Assembly (NCBI GenBank): GCA_016946835.1
Contig: JACVTC010000163.1
Span: forward strand, 25,001-89,000
Origin: Neocallimastix lanati (nom. inval.)
Lineage: Eukaryota > Neocallimastigomycota > Neocallimastigomycetes > Neocallimastigales > Neocallimastigaceae
Reading direction: 5' to 3'
Length of the DNA: 64,000 bases
Shown in pieces: positions 11,334-34,169 of this stretch. The first letter of the stretch is position 1. Every line of letters starts with the position of its first letter. A program made the translations under genes and the position numbers. The notes under the pieces are model-generated. The model was not told the origin of the DNA. It ran no database searches and saw nothing but the letters and a program-made list of their open reading frames with translations.

Positions 11334-14300
11334 TAATATATATATGTATTATTTTATTTTATCTTAATAAATCCAAAATATATTGTTTTAAATTTTTTTT
11401 TTATATTTATTTTAATTTTAGTTTTATAAAAGTTTTATAATTATATATTTTGTATGATCATTACCATTTTCATTCTTTATATTGGTTTTAATACTCTTTA
11501 ATGTTTCACGAAGTTTCATAGGTTCATTGGAAACAGGAGCATTATTGAAACTACAATTTTTATTAATATTAGATATAGTTTCTTTTATACTATTGTGACC
11601 TATTTTGATTTCATTTGATTGTTTTTCTATTTTTGAAATTTTATCGAACTTTTGAATTGGTTTTTCTATTGGTTTTGTAATAGGTTTTTCAATAGGCTTT
11701 ACTGTTAGATTATCTATTGGTTTTACTTGTGGTTTTTCAATAGGTTTTACTGTTGGATTACCTATTGGTTTCTCTATTGGTTTTTCTATTGGATTTTCAA
11801 TAGGCTTTACTGTTGAATTATCTATTGGCTTTATTTGTGGTTTTTCAACAGGTTTTACTGTTTGACTATCTATTGGCTTTATTTGAGGTTTTTCAACAGG
11901 CTTTACTGTTGGACTATCTATTGGCTTTATTTGTGGTTTTTCTACAAGTTTTATTTGTGGTTTTTCAACAGGCTTTACTGTTGGACTATCTATTGGCTTT
12001 ATTTGTGGTTTTTCAACAGGCCTTACTGCTGGTTTTTCAATAGACTTTGGTATCGCTTGTTCTATTGGCTTTACTATTGGCTTTACTTGTGGTTTTTCAA
12101 CAGGTTTTGGTATTACCACTGGTTTTATATGTGGCTTTTCAATGTGTTTTGGTATTGTTTTTTGAAGAGGCTTTTCTACTGGACTATTCTCTATTGGTTT
12201 TTCAATAGGTTTTGTTATTAACTTTTCTTCCTTTTTATAAGGTTCATTCCTATTTGATGAACGACTAAAGCAATTATTTTCATTGATATTTCGAATGGTA
12301 TCCCTAATACTTTCTCTTTCTCTCGAGAAACTCTGGAAATCATTTTCAATTTTTTCAGAGGAAGATTTAGTTTTATTTGCAGTATCACTGAAGCTACTAT
12401 TTTTATTAATGTTTGAGATGGTGGCCTTAATATTCTCCTTTTGACATATATTATAATCTTTTTCAAGCGTAGCATTCATTTTAGGTCTAATAATTTCACC
12501 ATTAAAAGTCATATTTTTATTAATATTTGAAATGGTTTCTTTTATATTCTCCTTTTGACATATATTATAATCTTTTTCAAGGGTAGCATTCATTTTAGGT
12601 CTAATAATTTCACCATTAAAAGTCATATTTTTATTTATATTTGAAATGGTTTCTTTTATATTTTCTTTTTGACATATATTGAAATCTTTTTCTAATGCTA
12701 CGTTTTTTTCTTTCCTTTGTATACCATGTTCATCAAAACTCTGATTTTTATTAATATTGGAAATGGTTTCTTTTATATTTTCTTTTTGACATATATTGAA
12801 ATCTTTTTCTAATGCTACGTTTTTTTCTTTCCTTTGTATACCATGTTCATCAAAACTCTGATTTTTATTAATATTAGAAATGGTGTTTTTTATATTTTCT
12901 TTTTGTCCACTAATAATAAAGGATTTCTTTTTAAACTCATCATTATTCTCTATTCCATTATTAATATTATTAATAATAGATTTAATACTTGAATTCCTTT
13001 GTAAGTTTTGTTTTGGTTTAAACGATTTGGATTCTATGGAGGAATCAAAGGATTTTGAATTATTTGCAAATTTTTCTTTTACATTATTAAATGCTGAAGA
13101 AGAAATTTTATAATCCTTTATTCTATTGGTTTCATTGTTAGAATTGTTGTTTTCAAATATATTCTTTTTAGATGCAACAGATACTATATTCTTGGAGGAT
13201 TTACTATTATCATTACTTACTACTAATTTAGATTCATTTGAATTAATTTTTTCAATTGTTGCTTTTATATTGTTACTGACTATATTTAAATTGTTGTTGT
13301 TAATTTTAATATTATCCTTTGAAATAATAGAATTACTGTTAATTTTCACCTTATTATTTTTATCATCGCTACCACTAATATCATTATTATCATGCTTTGA
13401 GTCAACTTCATTTTTAGTATCTCTATTTTTATTATTATTAATTTTTACATACGATTCGTTTGAATTAATTAAATGGTTAATCATATCTATATCAATTAAA
13501 TTTGATAATTTGGATCGATCCAAATGAGAATTATTAAAATTATTCTGCTTAATTTCGGACTCTTTTCGTACTCCATTTTTCATTTCTTTTACTTCATCGT
13601 CTATTTCGTCTTTTACTTCATCTTTCTCTTTCTCTTTAACATCTTCTTTTATTTTCTCTTTAACTTCTTTTATTTCCTCTTTTATTTTTTCTTTAACTTC
13701 TTCTTTTACTTTTTCTTCTATTTCCTCTTTAACTTTTATTTTTATTTCTTCTCTTACCTCCTCTTTAACTTCTTCTTTTATTATTTCTTTTACTACTTCT
13801 TTTATCTCTTCTCTATCTTCCTTATTTTCTGAGGTAATTGATGGATTTGAATCACCAGTATTATTTATTGTATTGTTAGAAGAGCTTTCTTTACATGAAA
13901 CTAGAGGATTTGAGGCTTCACAAGTAATGGTTTCATTACTATTATGAATTTCATTATCATCATCTTTATTAATACAATTATTATTATTCATTGCTTTTTT
14001 CAACAGTTCTTCCTCCATACTTTTCATGGATACTACTGTACCATCATTGCCCTCATTATTTATTTTATTATTTTCGATTTTTTCTTTATATTCATTTTCT
14101 AATTTATTTTGTCTATTTTGTTGAAGTGTTGTCTCAATATCTTCACATTTTTTTAATGTATTCATTAAACTTTCTTTTCTTCGTAGTTCTTCTCTTTTTT
14201 TCTCTTGTAATTGATCATTAATCTCCTCTAAATAATTTGAAATTTCATAATCTGCAACATCAATTGATGTTTTCCCTAAACCATTAGTATAGGTTGGATT

Positions 14301-14596
14301 TTCACCTTTTCCTAATATTTTATTAATAATAGATCGTTCCCCTAAAAAGGATGCTAAGTGAAGTGTAGTATTATTATTTCCCCAGCGATAAGTACTTAAA
14401 TCAATATTTTGAGGAAGTGTCTAATATAACAGAATAAAAATTAAATAATAATAATAATAATAATAATAATAATTATAATAATAATAATAAATGGAAATAG
14501 AAAATAAAATAATAATAAAAAAAAAAAAAAATTAAAATACTATAAAAATTATTAAATAATTATTTAATATATATATAGATATATATTATAGAATAG

Positions 14597-14640
<44 letters not shown>

Positions 14641-15027
14641 TTTAAAGAATTCAATATTAAATTATTTTATATTCTCATATTAAGTTCGAATTATCTCTTT
14701 CACTTATTATTAATATATATATTATATTATATATATTAACAAAGTAATAATAACCTGTATTAATTCGTCAATAATTTTCTTTCTAGTTTCAATTTTAACA
14801 TTTTCATCTTCAATATCTAATGACATTAATGCAATTTGAATTGAATTCATTCCTGTCATATCTTTACCTAATAATTCCTCAGCTTCATTTCCAATTTCCG
14901 CATCTTCAAAAGGTATTACTCCACTATACTTCTCAAGTACTAATTCTTTATTAATTGCTATTAATTTTTGAACAACATTTAATTTTCCTTCTTGAATTGC
15001 TTTAATTAATAGTTCTAATGATTCCAT
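4958..15027 (-). CDS. Giant ankyrin-repeat / Bud4-anillin / PH-domain protein
   Basis: Eleven exons: 15027-14755, 14420-11465, 11159-9226, 8988-8959, 8850-8827, 8633-8619, 8478-6294, 6107-5974, 5851-5738, 5511-5452, 5311-4958. All phases agree, giving 8,079 nt and 2,692 residues. Residues 1-170 hold ankyrin-type repeats (NNTTLHLASFLGE motif). A disordered middle follows with KEE/KKED, PVEKPQIKPID and poly-Asn repeats and a repeated IKETISNINKN motif. Residues about 2165-2260 plus 2425-2460 match the Bud4/anillin homology region. The PH domain (about 2543-2690) carries GYLRQKGGDVN then DWERRYYRL, close to the Bud4 signature. By family it should act at the cell cortex or septum, recruiting septins or contractile-ring proteins through PH-lipid binding. 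The ankyrin N-terminus is not part of known Bud4 or anillin. A split into two genes is possible, but no stop or start separates the halves. Confidence 0.8.
10270..10655 (-). repeat. Duplicated 135-bp coding segment with poly-Asn tails
   Basis: Within exon 3 of the anillin-like gene, about 10512-10650 and 10274-10412 encode nearly the same segment (LPVPTLSKNPSKLKEMSN then LLSSIYLSNISEN), each followed by an Asn run from ATT repeats. The copies differ by a few substitutions. Confidence 0.85.
12270..12920 (-). repeat. 39- and 38-residue coding repeats inside the anillin-like gene
   Basis: Two 117-bp units (sharing FDEHGIQRKEKNVALEKDF) and two 114-bp units (sharing FNGEIIRPKMNATLEKDY) are tandem in exon 2. 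Each begins KENIK(E/N)TISNINKN. Diverged copies follow at 12420-12275 and again near 11590-11560. Near-identity of neighbours points to recent unequal exchange. Confidence 0.9.
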
Positions 15028-15299
15028 TTTTTTTTTTTTTTAATTATTTAGTATATTGATATGTATATTAAATTATTTATTAAATATTATAAATATTATT
15101 ATAATGATTAATATATTATGTTATATCATTTATAGTTATATATATATAATTTAATATATTAAATCGAGGTGTCTATTTCATCTAAACAAAGAGAAATTAA
15201 ATATTAATTAATAATATATATAATTTCTGTATATATATATTTCATTTTAGCTTTTTTTTTTTACAAAAAAAGAAAAAAGATAATTTTTGTAAATTGTAT

Positions 15300-15373
<74 letters not shown>

Positions 15374-17087
15374 AAGAGAGAGAAAGAAAAAGAAAACAAA
15401 ATGGAAAAATTTATTAATTCTATTAGTTTTAAATTACTCTATGTAATAATTAAAAAAAAAAAAAAACTATAATTATTATAATAAATAAAATGAATAATAT
15501 TCATACATAAAAGAACTATAATTAATAATATCAATTATTAATTAAAAAATAATAATAATACAAAAAAAAAAAAAAAAAGTTAGGATGGTGATTTATGAAA
15601 TGATGTATAAAGTAATAAAAATAAAATTTTATTTAAATATTTTAAAATATTATTTATTAATAATTAAAGTTTTTAATGCAATTAATTAAAATCTCAAATA
15701 TGCCATTTTTTATTATTTAGAATTCTATTTATATATAGAATTAATACATTTTTTTGCATTTGCAAATTTATTAAAAGATAGGTTATTAACAGCTTTTATT
15801 TTAAATTATAATAATAATATTATTATTATTATTAATTATGATGAATATAATAGTATTATTGTATAAACCACATTATTTAACATTTAGTAAATAAAATAGA
15901 GGAAATTAATAATAAAAAAAAAAAATTGTTTTTGGTTAATACATTTTTCTCAAAAGAATTATTATAGTTTAAAATTTTTAGGTAAAGTTAATATGTGATA
16001 AAAAATATTTATATCAAAGGTAAAAAAATTTTTTTTAAAATTTTTGTACTATATTTTTATTGTTTTTGTTTTTTCTTTGATATATATACAATAAAATTTT
16101 TATAAAATTACTTTTTTAAATTATATATATTAAAGTGTAGACGTGATGTATGATAATATATGTATGAAAATATGAAATAGTCATAACTTTTTTTTTTTTT
16201 TTTAATAATAATAACTATTATTTATTTTTATTATTATAATAATAATATTTAATATAAATATTTTATTTATAATCTAATTTACAAAAATAAACTCAAATGT
16301 GATGTAAAATATAAAAAATATAAATAATTAAATCGAAAAAAAATAAGATTAATAAATAAAATTAAAATTACTTCATATTCAAAAAAAAAAAAAAGTTTAT
16401 TATTAGGGTCAAAAATTATAGTTTTTATTTATTTTATTAATTTATTTTTATATTTTTGTAAAACAATTATTTAAATAATTTTATTAATTAATCATTATTA
16501 TTATTATTTTATTTTTTTAATTGCTTTACAATTAATGTCTATAAAATTTATGTAATGTTAAAAAATAATAATATATACATATATATATCATTATTATTTT
16601 ATTAATATTTAATCAAGTTTTTTCCTTTTTTTTTTTTTTTTAAAAAAAAAAATATATTTGGATATTATAATATATCATTTCATTACTAATTTATTTTTTA
16701 TAAAGTTTTATTTATTATTATTATTATTATTGATATTATTTATTATGAAGATTTGCGCTCACATACATATATATATATATATATATATTTTGAATATGAT
16801 AAAATATTGTATATAATTATTATATATTTATATACTTATTAATTATTTCTTTTTGTATCTCAATTTCAATATTAAAATAATAACAATTATAATCAAAAAA
16901 TAATTGATCATATTCATTATTATTAAATTATTTATTAGTTATTTAATTTATACTATATATATATTAATATTTTAAAGGTTGTTTATTTATAAAATATGTT
17001 TTTTTTTTTTATTTTATTTATTTTATTTTTATTTTTATTTTATATTTTATATTTTATAATAAAATAAAACAAAAATGAATAAATAAA

Positions 17088-17118
<31 letters not shown>

Positions 17119-17211
17119 TAAAAGGATATCCTTTTCTATTATTATTATTATTACCATGTATATCTATATTTCTTATATTTATCCATATAAAATTACTTAT
17201 TTTAATTAAAT

Positions 17212-17255
<44 letters not shown>

Positions 17256-17285
17256 CCTTTCTTTCTTTCTTTCTTTCTTATTTTT
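15028..17285. other. Intergenic, A/T-rich; upstream of the anillin-like gene
   Basis: No supportable exon. Poly(A) runs occur at 15307-15375. The only mixed-sequence patch close to the anillin start is about 15160-15190. A perfect 16-bp palindrome (AAAAGGATATCCTTTT) lies at 17120-17135, and a CTTT repeat at 17256-17280. Confidence 0.7.
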
Positions 17286-18987
<1,702 letters not shown>

Positions 18988-20453
18988 TTTTATATATATA
19001 TATATATATTTATTTTATCTTTATGTTAAAAATATTAAAAAGCTGTTTTTTTTTTTTTTTTTTTTTTCGAAAAACTTGATAGTAATTTTAATATTATTAA
19101 ATACTTAAGGTATATTCAAAACTTTTTTATTATAGAAAAATATAGATAAAACAATAATTTTATTAATAAAATTTATTATTCATTTCATATTTCTTTTTAT
19201 AATAATTATTTTAAAAAATTTTTATTTTTATTACTTTTTTAGTACGTAAATAAATAATTAAATAATATGAATAATTAAATAATAAATAATAAATAATAAA
19301 TAATAAATAATAAATAATAAAAAGAGTATTTATTAATAAATAATAAATAATAAATAATAAATAATTAAATAATAAATAATATGAATAATTAAATAATAAA
19401 TAATAAATAATAAATAATTGAATAATAAATAATAAAAAGAGTATTTATTAATAAATAATAATAAATAATAAATAATAAATAATAAATAATAAATAATAAA
19501 TAATAAATAATAAATAATAAATAATAAATAATAAATAATAAATAATAAATAATAAATAATATAATAAATAATAAATAATAAATAATAAATAATAAATAAT
19601 AAATAATAAATAATAAATAATAAATAATAAATAATAAATAATAAATAATAAATAATAAATAATAATAAATAATAAATAATAAATAATAAATAGTAAATAA
19701 TAAATAATAAATAATAAATAATAAATAATAAATAATATAAAATTATTTAATTATATAAGCTATTTATTTATTATATTTAAATAATGTAATAATGTAATAA
19801 GAATGTATTAATTGTTATTTAATTTAATACATTAATGTATTGAAATTTTAAAGTTTCAAAATTTTAAAATTTTTAAATTATTTAAAAAAAAAAAAAATGA
19901 AAAATCAACTTAGAGTTAATATTTCATTAATATACTTCGAAGATTAATATTAATTTTTAATTTTTTTTTCAATTCTTTTTTTTCCTATTAGCTAGTATAA
20001 AATTTAAAGTTTGAAATGTATCATAAATTATATTTATTGAAATCACTAAACTTATTATAATTGTTAATATTACTAACAAAACAAAAATAAAAAAAAAAAA
20101 AGGAAATCTTTTTTTATAATTTTTGTATATTGAAAATTATTTATAAAGTTATTAATATAATAAGAAAATGTCAAATAAAATACTTATTTTATTATATTAA
20201 TATAAATTAACGAAATAAAAATACATTATAAAAAAAAAAAAAAAAAGAAAGGGAAAATGCATTAATTTGCTATTAAAATACATTCCTTAATTTTTTTTTA
20301 ATAATAATATAATCCTATAATTAAAGAAATAATAAAATAAAATAAAACATTATAAATAATTAATAAAATTTAAAAAAAATTAAATAATTAAATCATAATT
20401 ATATAATTAAAAGTAGTTTATATTTGTTATAATTTAAATAAAATAAAATAAAA
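18988..20453. other. Intergenic between divergent VTI1 and the next gene
   Basis: A shared upstream region for two divergent genes. It is dominated by the heptamer array at 19262-19735. The remainder (19780-20450) is A/T-rich with several A-runs and no supportable exon. Confidence 0.7.
19262..19735. repeat. (AAATAAT)n heptanucleotide array
   Basis: The unit here is a 7-mer (AAATAAT), unlike the trinucleotide arrays elsewhere. Its left part has a higher-order duplication: a block from AATAATATGAATAATTAAAT to the AAAAAGAGTATTTATT marker occurs at about 19262-19340 and again at about 19378-19450. Confidence 0.9.
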
Positions 20454-23710
<3,257 letters not shown>

Positions 23711-23807
23711 TAATAATTTATTGTAATAAAAAATATAAAACTTTGTTAATATATCATATTCAAATTTAATTATAGAAAAATTTATTACATAAATTATCTA
23801 TTATATC

Positions 23808-23838
<31 letters not shown>

Positions 23839-24274
23839 TTTAAAAAAAAATTTTTCTTTAAAGAACATAATTTCAATAATATAAAAAAAAGTAATAAAAT
23901 AAATAAATTAAATAATACCTAATATTTTATATTATTTATTATACTTTATCATTATATATATATATAAAATTGAATTTAAATAGATATTAAAATTTAAAAG
24001 TAAAATTAAGAAGGGTATATGTAGTATATTATAAAATTAAAAATAAGGATAAATGGGAAAGTAAAAGTAAAAATTTTTAATTTTTATTTTACTTATAATA
24101 AGTAAAATAAAAATAATAAAAATATATAGAAAGTTAAATATTATATAGAATAAAGTTACACAAATTGAAGTTTTAAACATTTCATGTTTAATATATGAAT
24201 AAATGATAATTTAAAATTATAATATTAATTACATTAAATTATAATTAATATAATTATTGTTATTATCATTATAA

Positions 24275-24780
<506 letters not shown>

Positions 24781-24984
24781 AGTAGTAGTATTAGTATTAT
24801 TAAAAATTTAATATTCTAAAATTTATATTATTATTAATAAAAATCAAATATTAAAATATTAATATTTTTTTACTTTACTAGAAATTGTTTGGTTTAATAT
24901 TACATTTAAAGAAAAAACTATATGAAAATATATTATATCAAATAGTAAAATTTATCTTTATTTTAACAATTTAAAATTATAAAA

Positions 24985-24987
<3 letters not shown>

Positions 24988-25068
<81 letters not shown>
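24988..25068 (+). repeat. (AAT)n array
   Basis: About 80 bp of AAT triplets. It is in the opposite orientation to the long ATT arrays. Confidence 0.95.
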
Positions 25069-25319
25069 TTACAAGAGTCTAAATTTTAATTATTAAAAAC
25101 ACAAAATGTGGAATATAAACATTTTTTTTTTTATAATGTTATTTAATTTAAAGTTTAATTGTGTAATTTTATTTATAATTAAAATTTAGAGTTTAGAATA
25201 TATGATTTTCATAATAATTATAATAAAAAAAACTTTTTTATATAAACATAAATTTTTATTCAATTTTTTTCAAAAAAATTTTAAAACTGATTTTAATAAT
25301 AAGATAGAATATTATTGAA

Positions 25320-29069
<3,750 letters not shown>

Positions 29070-29729
29070 ATAATAAATTATATATGTTCATATTTTAATA
29101 CTTTAATTTATTGTTTAATATTAATACTATTTTTAAATTTAAATTACATAGAAATATTAAAATATATTTTCTATATTTTAATTATACCTCAAATATATAT
29201 AATTTCAAAATAAAAAAAAAAAAATATGAAATAAAAATAAATTAAAAAATTAAAAAAAAAAAAAAAAAGTATTAATAAAATTAAAAATTAAAAAAAAAAG
29301 TATTAATAAAATTAATAATAATATAGTATAATATAATAATTGTTACATTATTATTGCTATACAATAGTAATAATTTTGTTTTTTTTCTTTCTTTTTTTTT
29401 TAATTTATCTAATAAAAATTTATTATTATTATTTATTTATTTTATAATAATATAGAAAATTTTTTGAATTAAAACATTTATTTTTTTTTTTTTTTAAAAA
29501 AATAAACATAATACATAAAAACTAATTGAAATCAATTATACATTTAAAAGAAAAAAGAAAAAGAAATGAAAAAAGTAGTTTGAATTTAATATTTATAAAA
29601 TATTGTTAATGAATATAATGTTACTAATATTAAGGAAAAGAAGTTTTTAATAATGAAATCTATTATTATTTAAATTTACATAATTGAGTATAATAATTTT
29701 TGATTGTAATCTTGTCATTTTTTTGTTTC
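29070..29729. other. Convergent intergenic region
   Basis: This lies between the 3' ends of the TBC1D19-like and ODAD1-like genes. It is A/T-rich with several A-runs and would hold both 3' UTRs. No other feature was seen. Confidence 0.7.
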
Positions 29730-32700
29730 TTATTGTTTATTCTATAAGTAAAAAATATATTTAATAATATTATATATATATATAATTTTAATAAAAAATT
29801 TGATATTTATTATATAATAATAACAATAATAATAAAACATTAATAATAATAATATTTATTAAAACTTACAGAATTCATATTAGCTTTCATTAATTCTTCT
29901 CTTGACATTGGATAAGAATCATTATAATTTTCATTTTTCTTATCAACAACTAATGTATTCTTATTTACCTTAGATTTACGCATAATATCGAAGTCATCAC
30001 TATTTATAAATATATATATAAGCAATTTAGAATTAATAATATGTTGTTGTAATAAATTTTAATAAATTTCATTTCAAGAAGTGTTGGATTAATTTTTTTT
30101 AATTACCTTAATATAGGAGCATTAATATCATTGCTTGCAATTGGTGGTTGTGGACCAATACCAAGTAAACTATTAATTTCTTGATTATTAGGTAATATAC
30201 CATTTTCATTATTAATAGCATTTTCAGCTTCAATATTATTACTAATATTATTACTATCAACCATATTGTTTCTTTGAGATTGTTGATTATTATTTATAAT
30301 AGATGAAAGATTAATAGTGTAATTAATCATCAAAAGGCTATTAATATTATCTTCAATATAGTTTAAGCATTGCATTAAATTAACATCCTTTATTTCATCC
30401 TTTAATTCTAAATTAACTGGTAATTCAAATTTTACTGTATCTATATCATTTTTAATTTTTTCTTCTTTTTTTTCTTCTTCTCTATTGACCTTTGTATCAT
30501 TTTCCATATTTTCTACTCCATCTTGACTTCGTGATTTTATTTCTGTTGTTTCGTCAGTTTTTTCATTTTCATTTTCGTTTCCATCATGCTTTGTGGTTTT
30601 TTCTTCATTTTCTTGATTTTCTGTATCGACATTATTAAAATGCTTATTTGGAAGTTCTGGAGGAATATAAATTTTTTTAACAGGTTTGAAAGTTTGGATC
30701 AGTTTAATCATTTCTAACACTTTTTCTTTTAATACATTTAAATTTCTGTTGCAATCTACATAATCATTTTCATATTGAATTGATTTTTCTTTAGTATCAT
30801 TTAACTTTTCCTAAAAGTTTATTATAATAAAAAATATATTAATATATAATAATTATAATTTTTTAATTTCATATTAATTTTATTTAATAAAATTTACTTC
30901 TAATTTTGAAATGACTATTTTCTTTTTATTTTCAATTTCAACATTTTGAATTTTTAATTCCTCAATATTTTGAGAAATATCTCTAATATCTTTATTTATA
31001 TCACCAACTTCACCAACAACTTCGGTAACATAATTAAATAAAGAAAAGTTTTTTTCTTCTGTTTCATTGAAATTTGTTATTAATTCGTTAATATCATTAA
31101 CTTTAGTACTCTCATATATTTGATCAAATGCTTTTTGATATACCTCAATATCATTATAAGTATCATATTGATCAGCTTTTTAAAGTAATTTTATATAAAA
31201 TGGAATATAATAGTAATATTAATATATTATTATATGGAATACATTATTTATATATAATTTATTTATTAAAAATCTTTAATTTTCTTTTTTTTTTTTAAAA
31301 AAAATATATATATATATATATATATTATTATTATTATTATTTATATATATGTATTTTTTAATTATTATACCTTTTTTATTTCCGGATTTTCCTTTTGCAG
31401 TTACAACTTTTCTTTCAGCATTTTTGGTATTTATAAAATCTCTTGTTTTTTGTTCATGTTCTAATAATCTTGAGAGTTCACTAATTTCTTGAGAATATTG
31501 ATAGTATTCCTTATCAGATTTTTCTTTTAAGATTGATATTTTACAATTGGCTTCATCCCTTCATAAATACATTTTTATATTTTATGAATAAAAAGTGTAT
31601 GTGTTTTACTTATTATATGTTTTACTTATTATATCTTATTATATATTTAGTATTTAAAATTACCTTGTTTGATAAGCTGAGGTTGAGTTTTCAATCATAT
31701 TATTAATATGATTTTTTTTATCTTTTATATCTTTTATTAATTTATTAACTATATTATAAAATACATTTCTTTCTTTCCTGTAATAATCTAATTTTTCTCG
31801 ATTTTTTCTATTTTCAACTAATGTAGTATTAAATTTTTTAAGTGACTATTTTATATTTAGAAAAAATTTTAATTAATACTTATATATTAATATATATATA
31901 TATTATTTTTTTTTTTTAATCATTACTTGTTCTAATTTATTTTGAAGAATTTTAATTGTCTTATCTAAATGTTCATTATTTTCTTCATATTTATTAATTC
32001 CTCCTTGCTCTTTCTTCAAATCCATAATTTTTTGATTCATTTCCTCAATTTTTTTATCTGTCTGTTCAATATATTCATATATTTTTTTTTGTTGCTCAAC
32101 AAGTTGTTCTGACATACCAAAATATATAAGAATAAATAAATATATATTTATATATATTAATATTAAATTAATGTGTGTAACCTTTAAATTATATTATTAA
32201 AATAACAATTGTTATTGAATTTATTTTATTTTTTATTTTTATTTTTACCTTGATAATCAGTTAATGCTTTTACTTCTTTTTCAGATTCATTTTTATTTTT
32301 ATTATTTAATCTATTTTTAAGTAACTTCTTTTTATATTCAAGTTTTTCAATATCATCTTTTAAATAATTTATCATTACACTACATAAAATTTTATAATAT
32401 TTTATTTAATATATATATTTTTAACATTATATTATTAACATTCTTTTTATTTTTAGTATTTCTGTTTTTATTATTATCTCTTTTCTCTTTTTTTTTTTTT
32501 TTATAAAAAAAATTTTATTTTTTTTTTAATTGTTTTCTATTATTACTTTTGTTTTTTAATTTTAATTTGAGATTCCTCTGTATAAGCATCTCGGTCATTT
32601 TTGGTTAATCTATATTCTCTTTGTAATTTTTGCAATTCATTTTCTATCATTATAATTCATAAAATTTTAATTAATTTATGCTCGGAAAAAAATATTAAAT

Positions 32701-32882
32701 TAAATTAAATTAAAATTATAAAAAGTATAAAAATAAAATGCAAAAAGGTGAAATAAAAAAATATTTAATATTATAAAATTCATTCTATTGTTTAATTCAT
32801 TTTAATACGCTTTACTTTTTTCATAGTAACTGTTCGAATTTGAACTCGAAAAATCACTTCCTCTTGATGATGGTCTTGACAT
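29730..32882 (-). CDS. Outer dynein arm docking complex subunit (ODAD1/CCDC63/DC2 family)
   Basis: Ten exons (32882-32816, 32643-32547, 32379-32249, 32108-31927, 31845-31664, 31558-31371, 31175-30898, 30810-30107, 29999-29870, 29741-29730) give 656 residues, near the 625-670 of the family. Residues about 22-60 carry the family signature LQKLQREYRLTKNDRDAY followed by an EESQ segment. The rest is coiled coil to about 400, including a conserved FDQIYESTKVNDINELI segment. The C-terminal 230 residues are acidic and disordered. Family members anchor outer dynein arms on axonemal doublet microtubules. This fits swimming zoospores and argues against a Dikarya source. The last exon has only 12 coding bases. 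ODAD1 and CCDC63 cannot be told apart from sequence reading alone. Confidence 0.85.
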
Positions 32883-32917
32883 TATTTGTACAATTAATAA
32901 TTTAAAAAGAATTTAAA

Positions 32918-32954
<37 letters not shown>

Positions 32955-33825
32955 ATTTTTAATATTAATAAAATTATTTTAATCTTTACAGAAAATAAAA
33001 AATGATAAAAATAAATTTAAAATTATAAATTAAAAAATGTATCTTAAATCTTATATTTATATATATTTAAAGGAAATGAAATTTCTTATATTTATAAGCC
33101 TATTTATTATTTTCTATTTATAATAATTAATAATTATTATTAAAAAAATAATATCACAGACAAACACTAATATTAAAATAATAATAAGGAATAATAATAA
33201 GAAGAAAAAATAATATTATGACGAAGAAGAAGAATGTGATAATAATATGAAGAAGAAATAATAAATAAGAATAATAAGAATAGGAATACAATAATAAGAA
33301 GAAATAATTATAATAAAACGAAATATTATTAATGATAATAATATCAATCTTAATTAATAATTGATAATAATTATTTTAATTATTAAAGAATTTTGATATT
33401 TTTTATTTTCACTATTTATATTTAATAATAATAACTATTATATTATTTTTACATATATATTTATTTATTTGAATTATTAAGTTAAATGTTAATAATTATT
33501 TATTAATAATGGATTTTTTTTTACTTCAAATATAATTATGATTATTTTATATTATATTTAATTTAAAATAGTCATAATTATATATTTGAAAATTTTATAA
33601 AGTTTCTAAAACTCTTAGGTTACTTTTTATAAAGTCCTAATGATAATAATTAACCATCTATTATTTTATATTATTGAAATAGAAAAAAATTATATTAATA
33701 TAAAATATTTTTAGTTTTTAATAATTTAAAAAAGTATATGATAACTTAATTAAATAGATTTATCTTTTAGAAAAATGAATTTGTATATCTAAATAAGAAA
33801 AAAAAACATTTACTAAAAATATAGA

Positions 33826-33856
<31 letters not shown>

Positions 33857-34138
33857 CGTGGGTGTGTGTGTGTATCTATGATACAAAATAATAAAGTTTA
33901 ACGTGTATAGTATAGTATAAATTTAATAATATTTTAATAAAATATAGATTTATATGATACTATTAAATAAAGTTATAATTTATAGATATATGATAAAATT
34001 GTAATAATAATATGGATTCATATTACAATAGTAAATATAAATAATTAGTATAATTTAAGTTTTATAATATATAATACAATTAATTAAATTATTAATTATA
34101 TAATTATTCATATTGATTACACTTTTAATATTTTTCTT

Positions 34139-34169
<31 letters not shown>

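Noticed and set aside
17120-17135. Palindrome containing ATATCC on both strands as another U12 donor
   Set aside because: It lies downstream of VTI1 and over 2 kb from the anillin start with no exon or acceptor to pair with.
19262-19735. CRISPR-like or centromeric array
   Set aside because: The unit is a 7-mer with no spacers, i.e. a simple tandem repeat.
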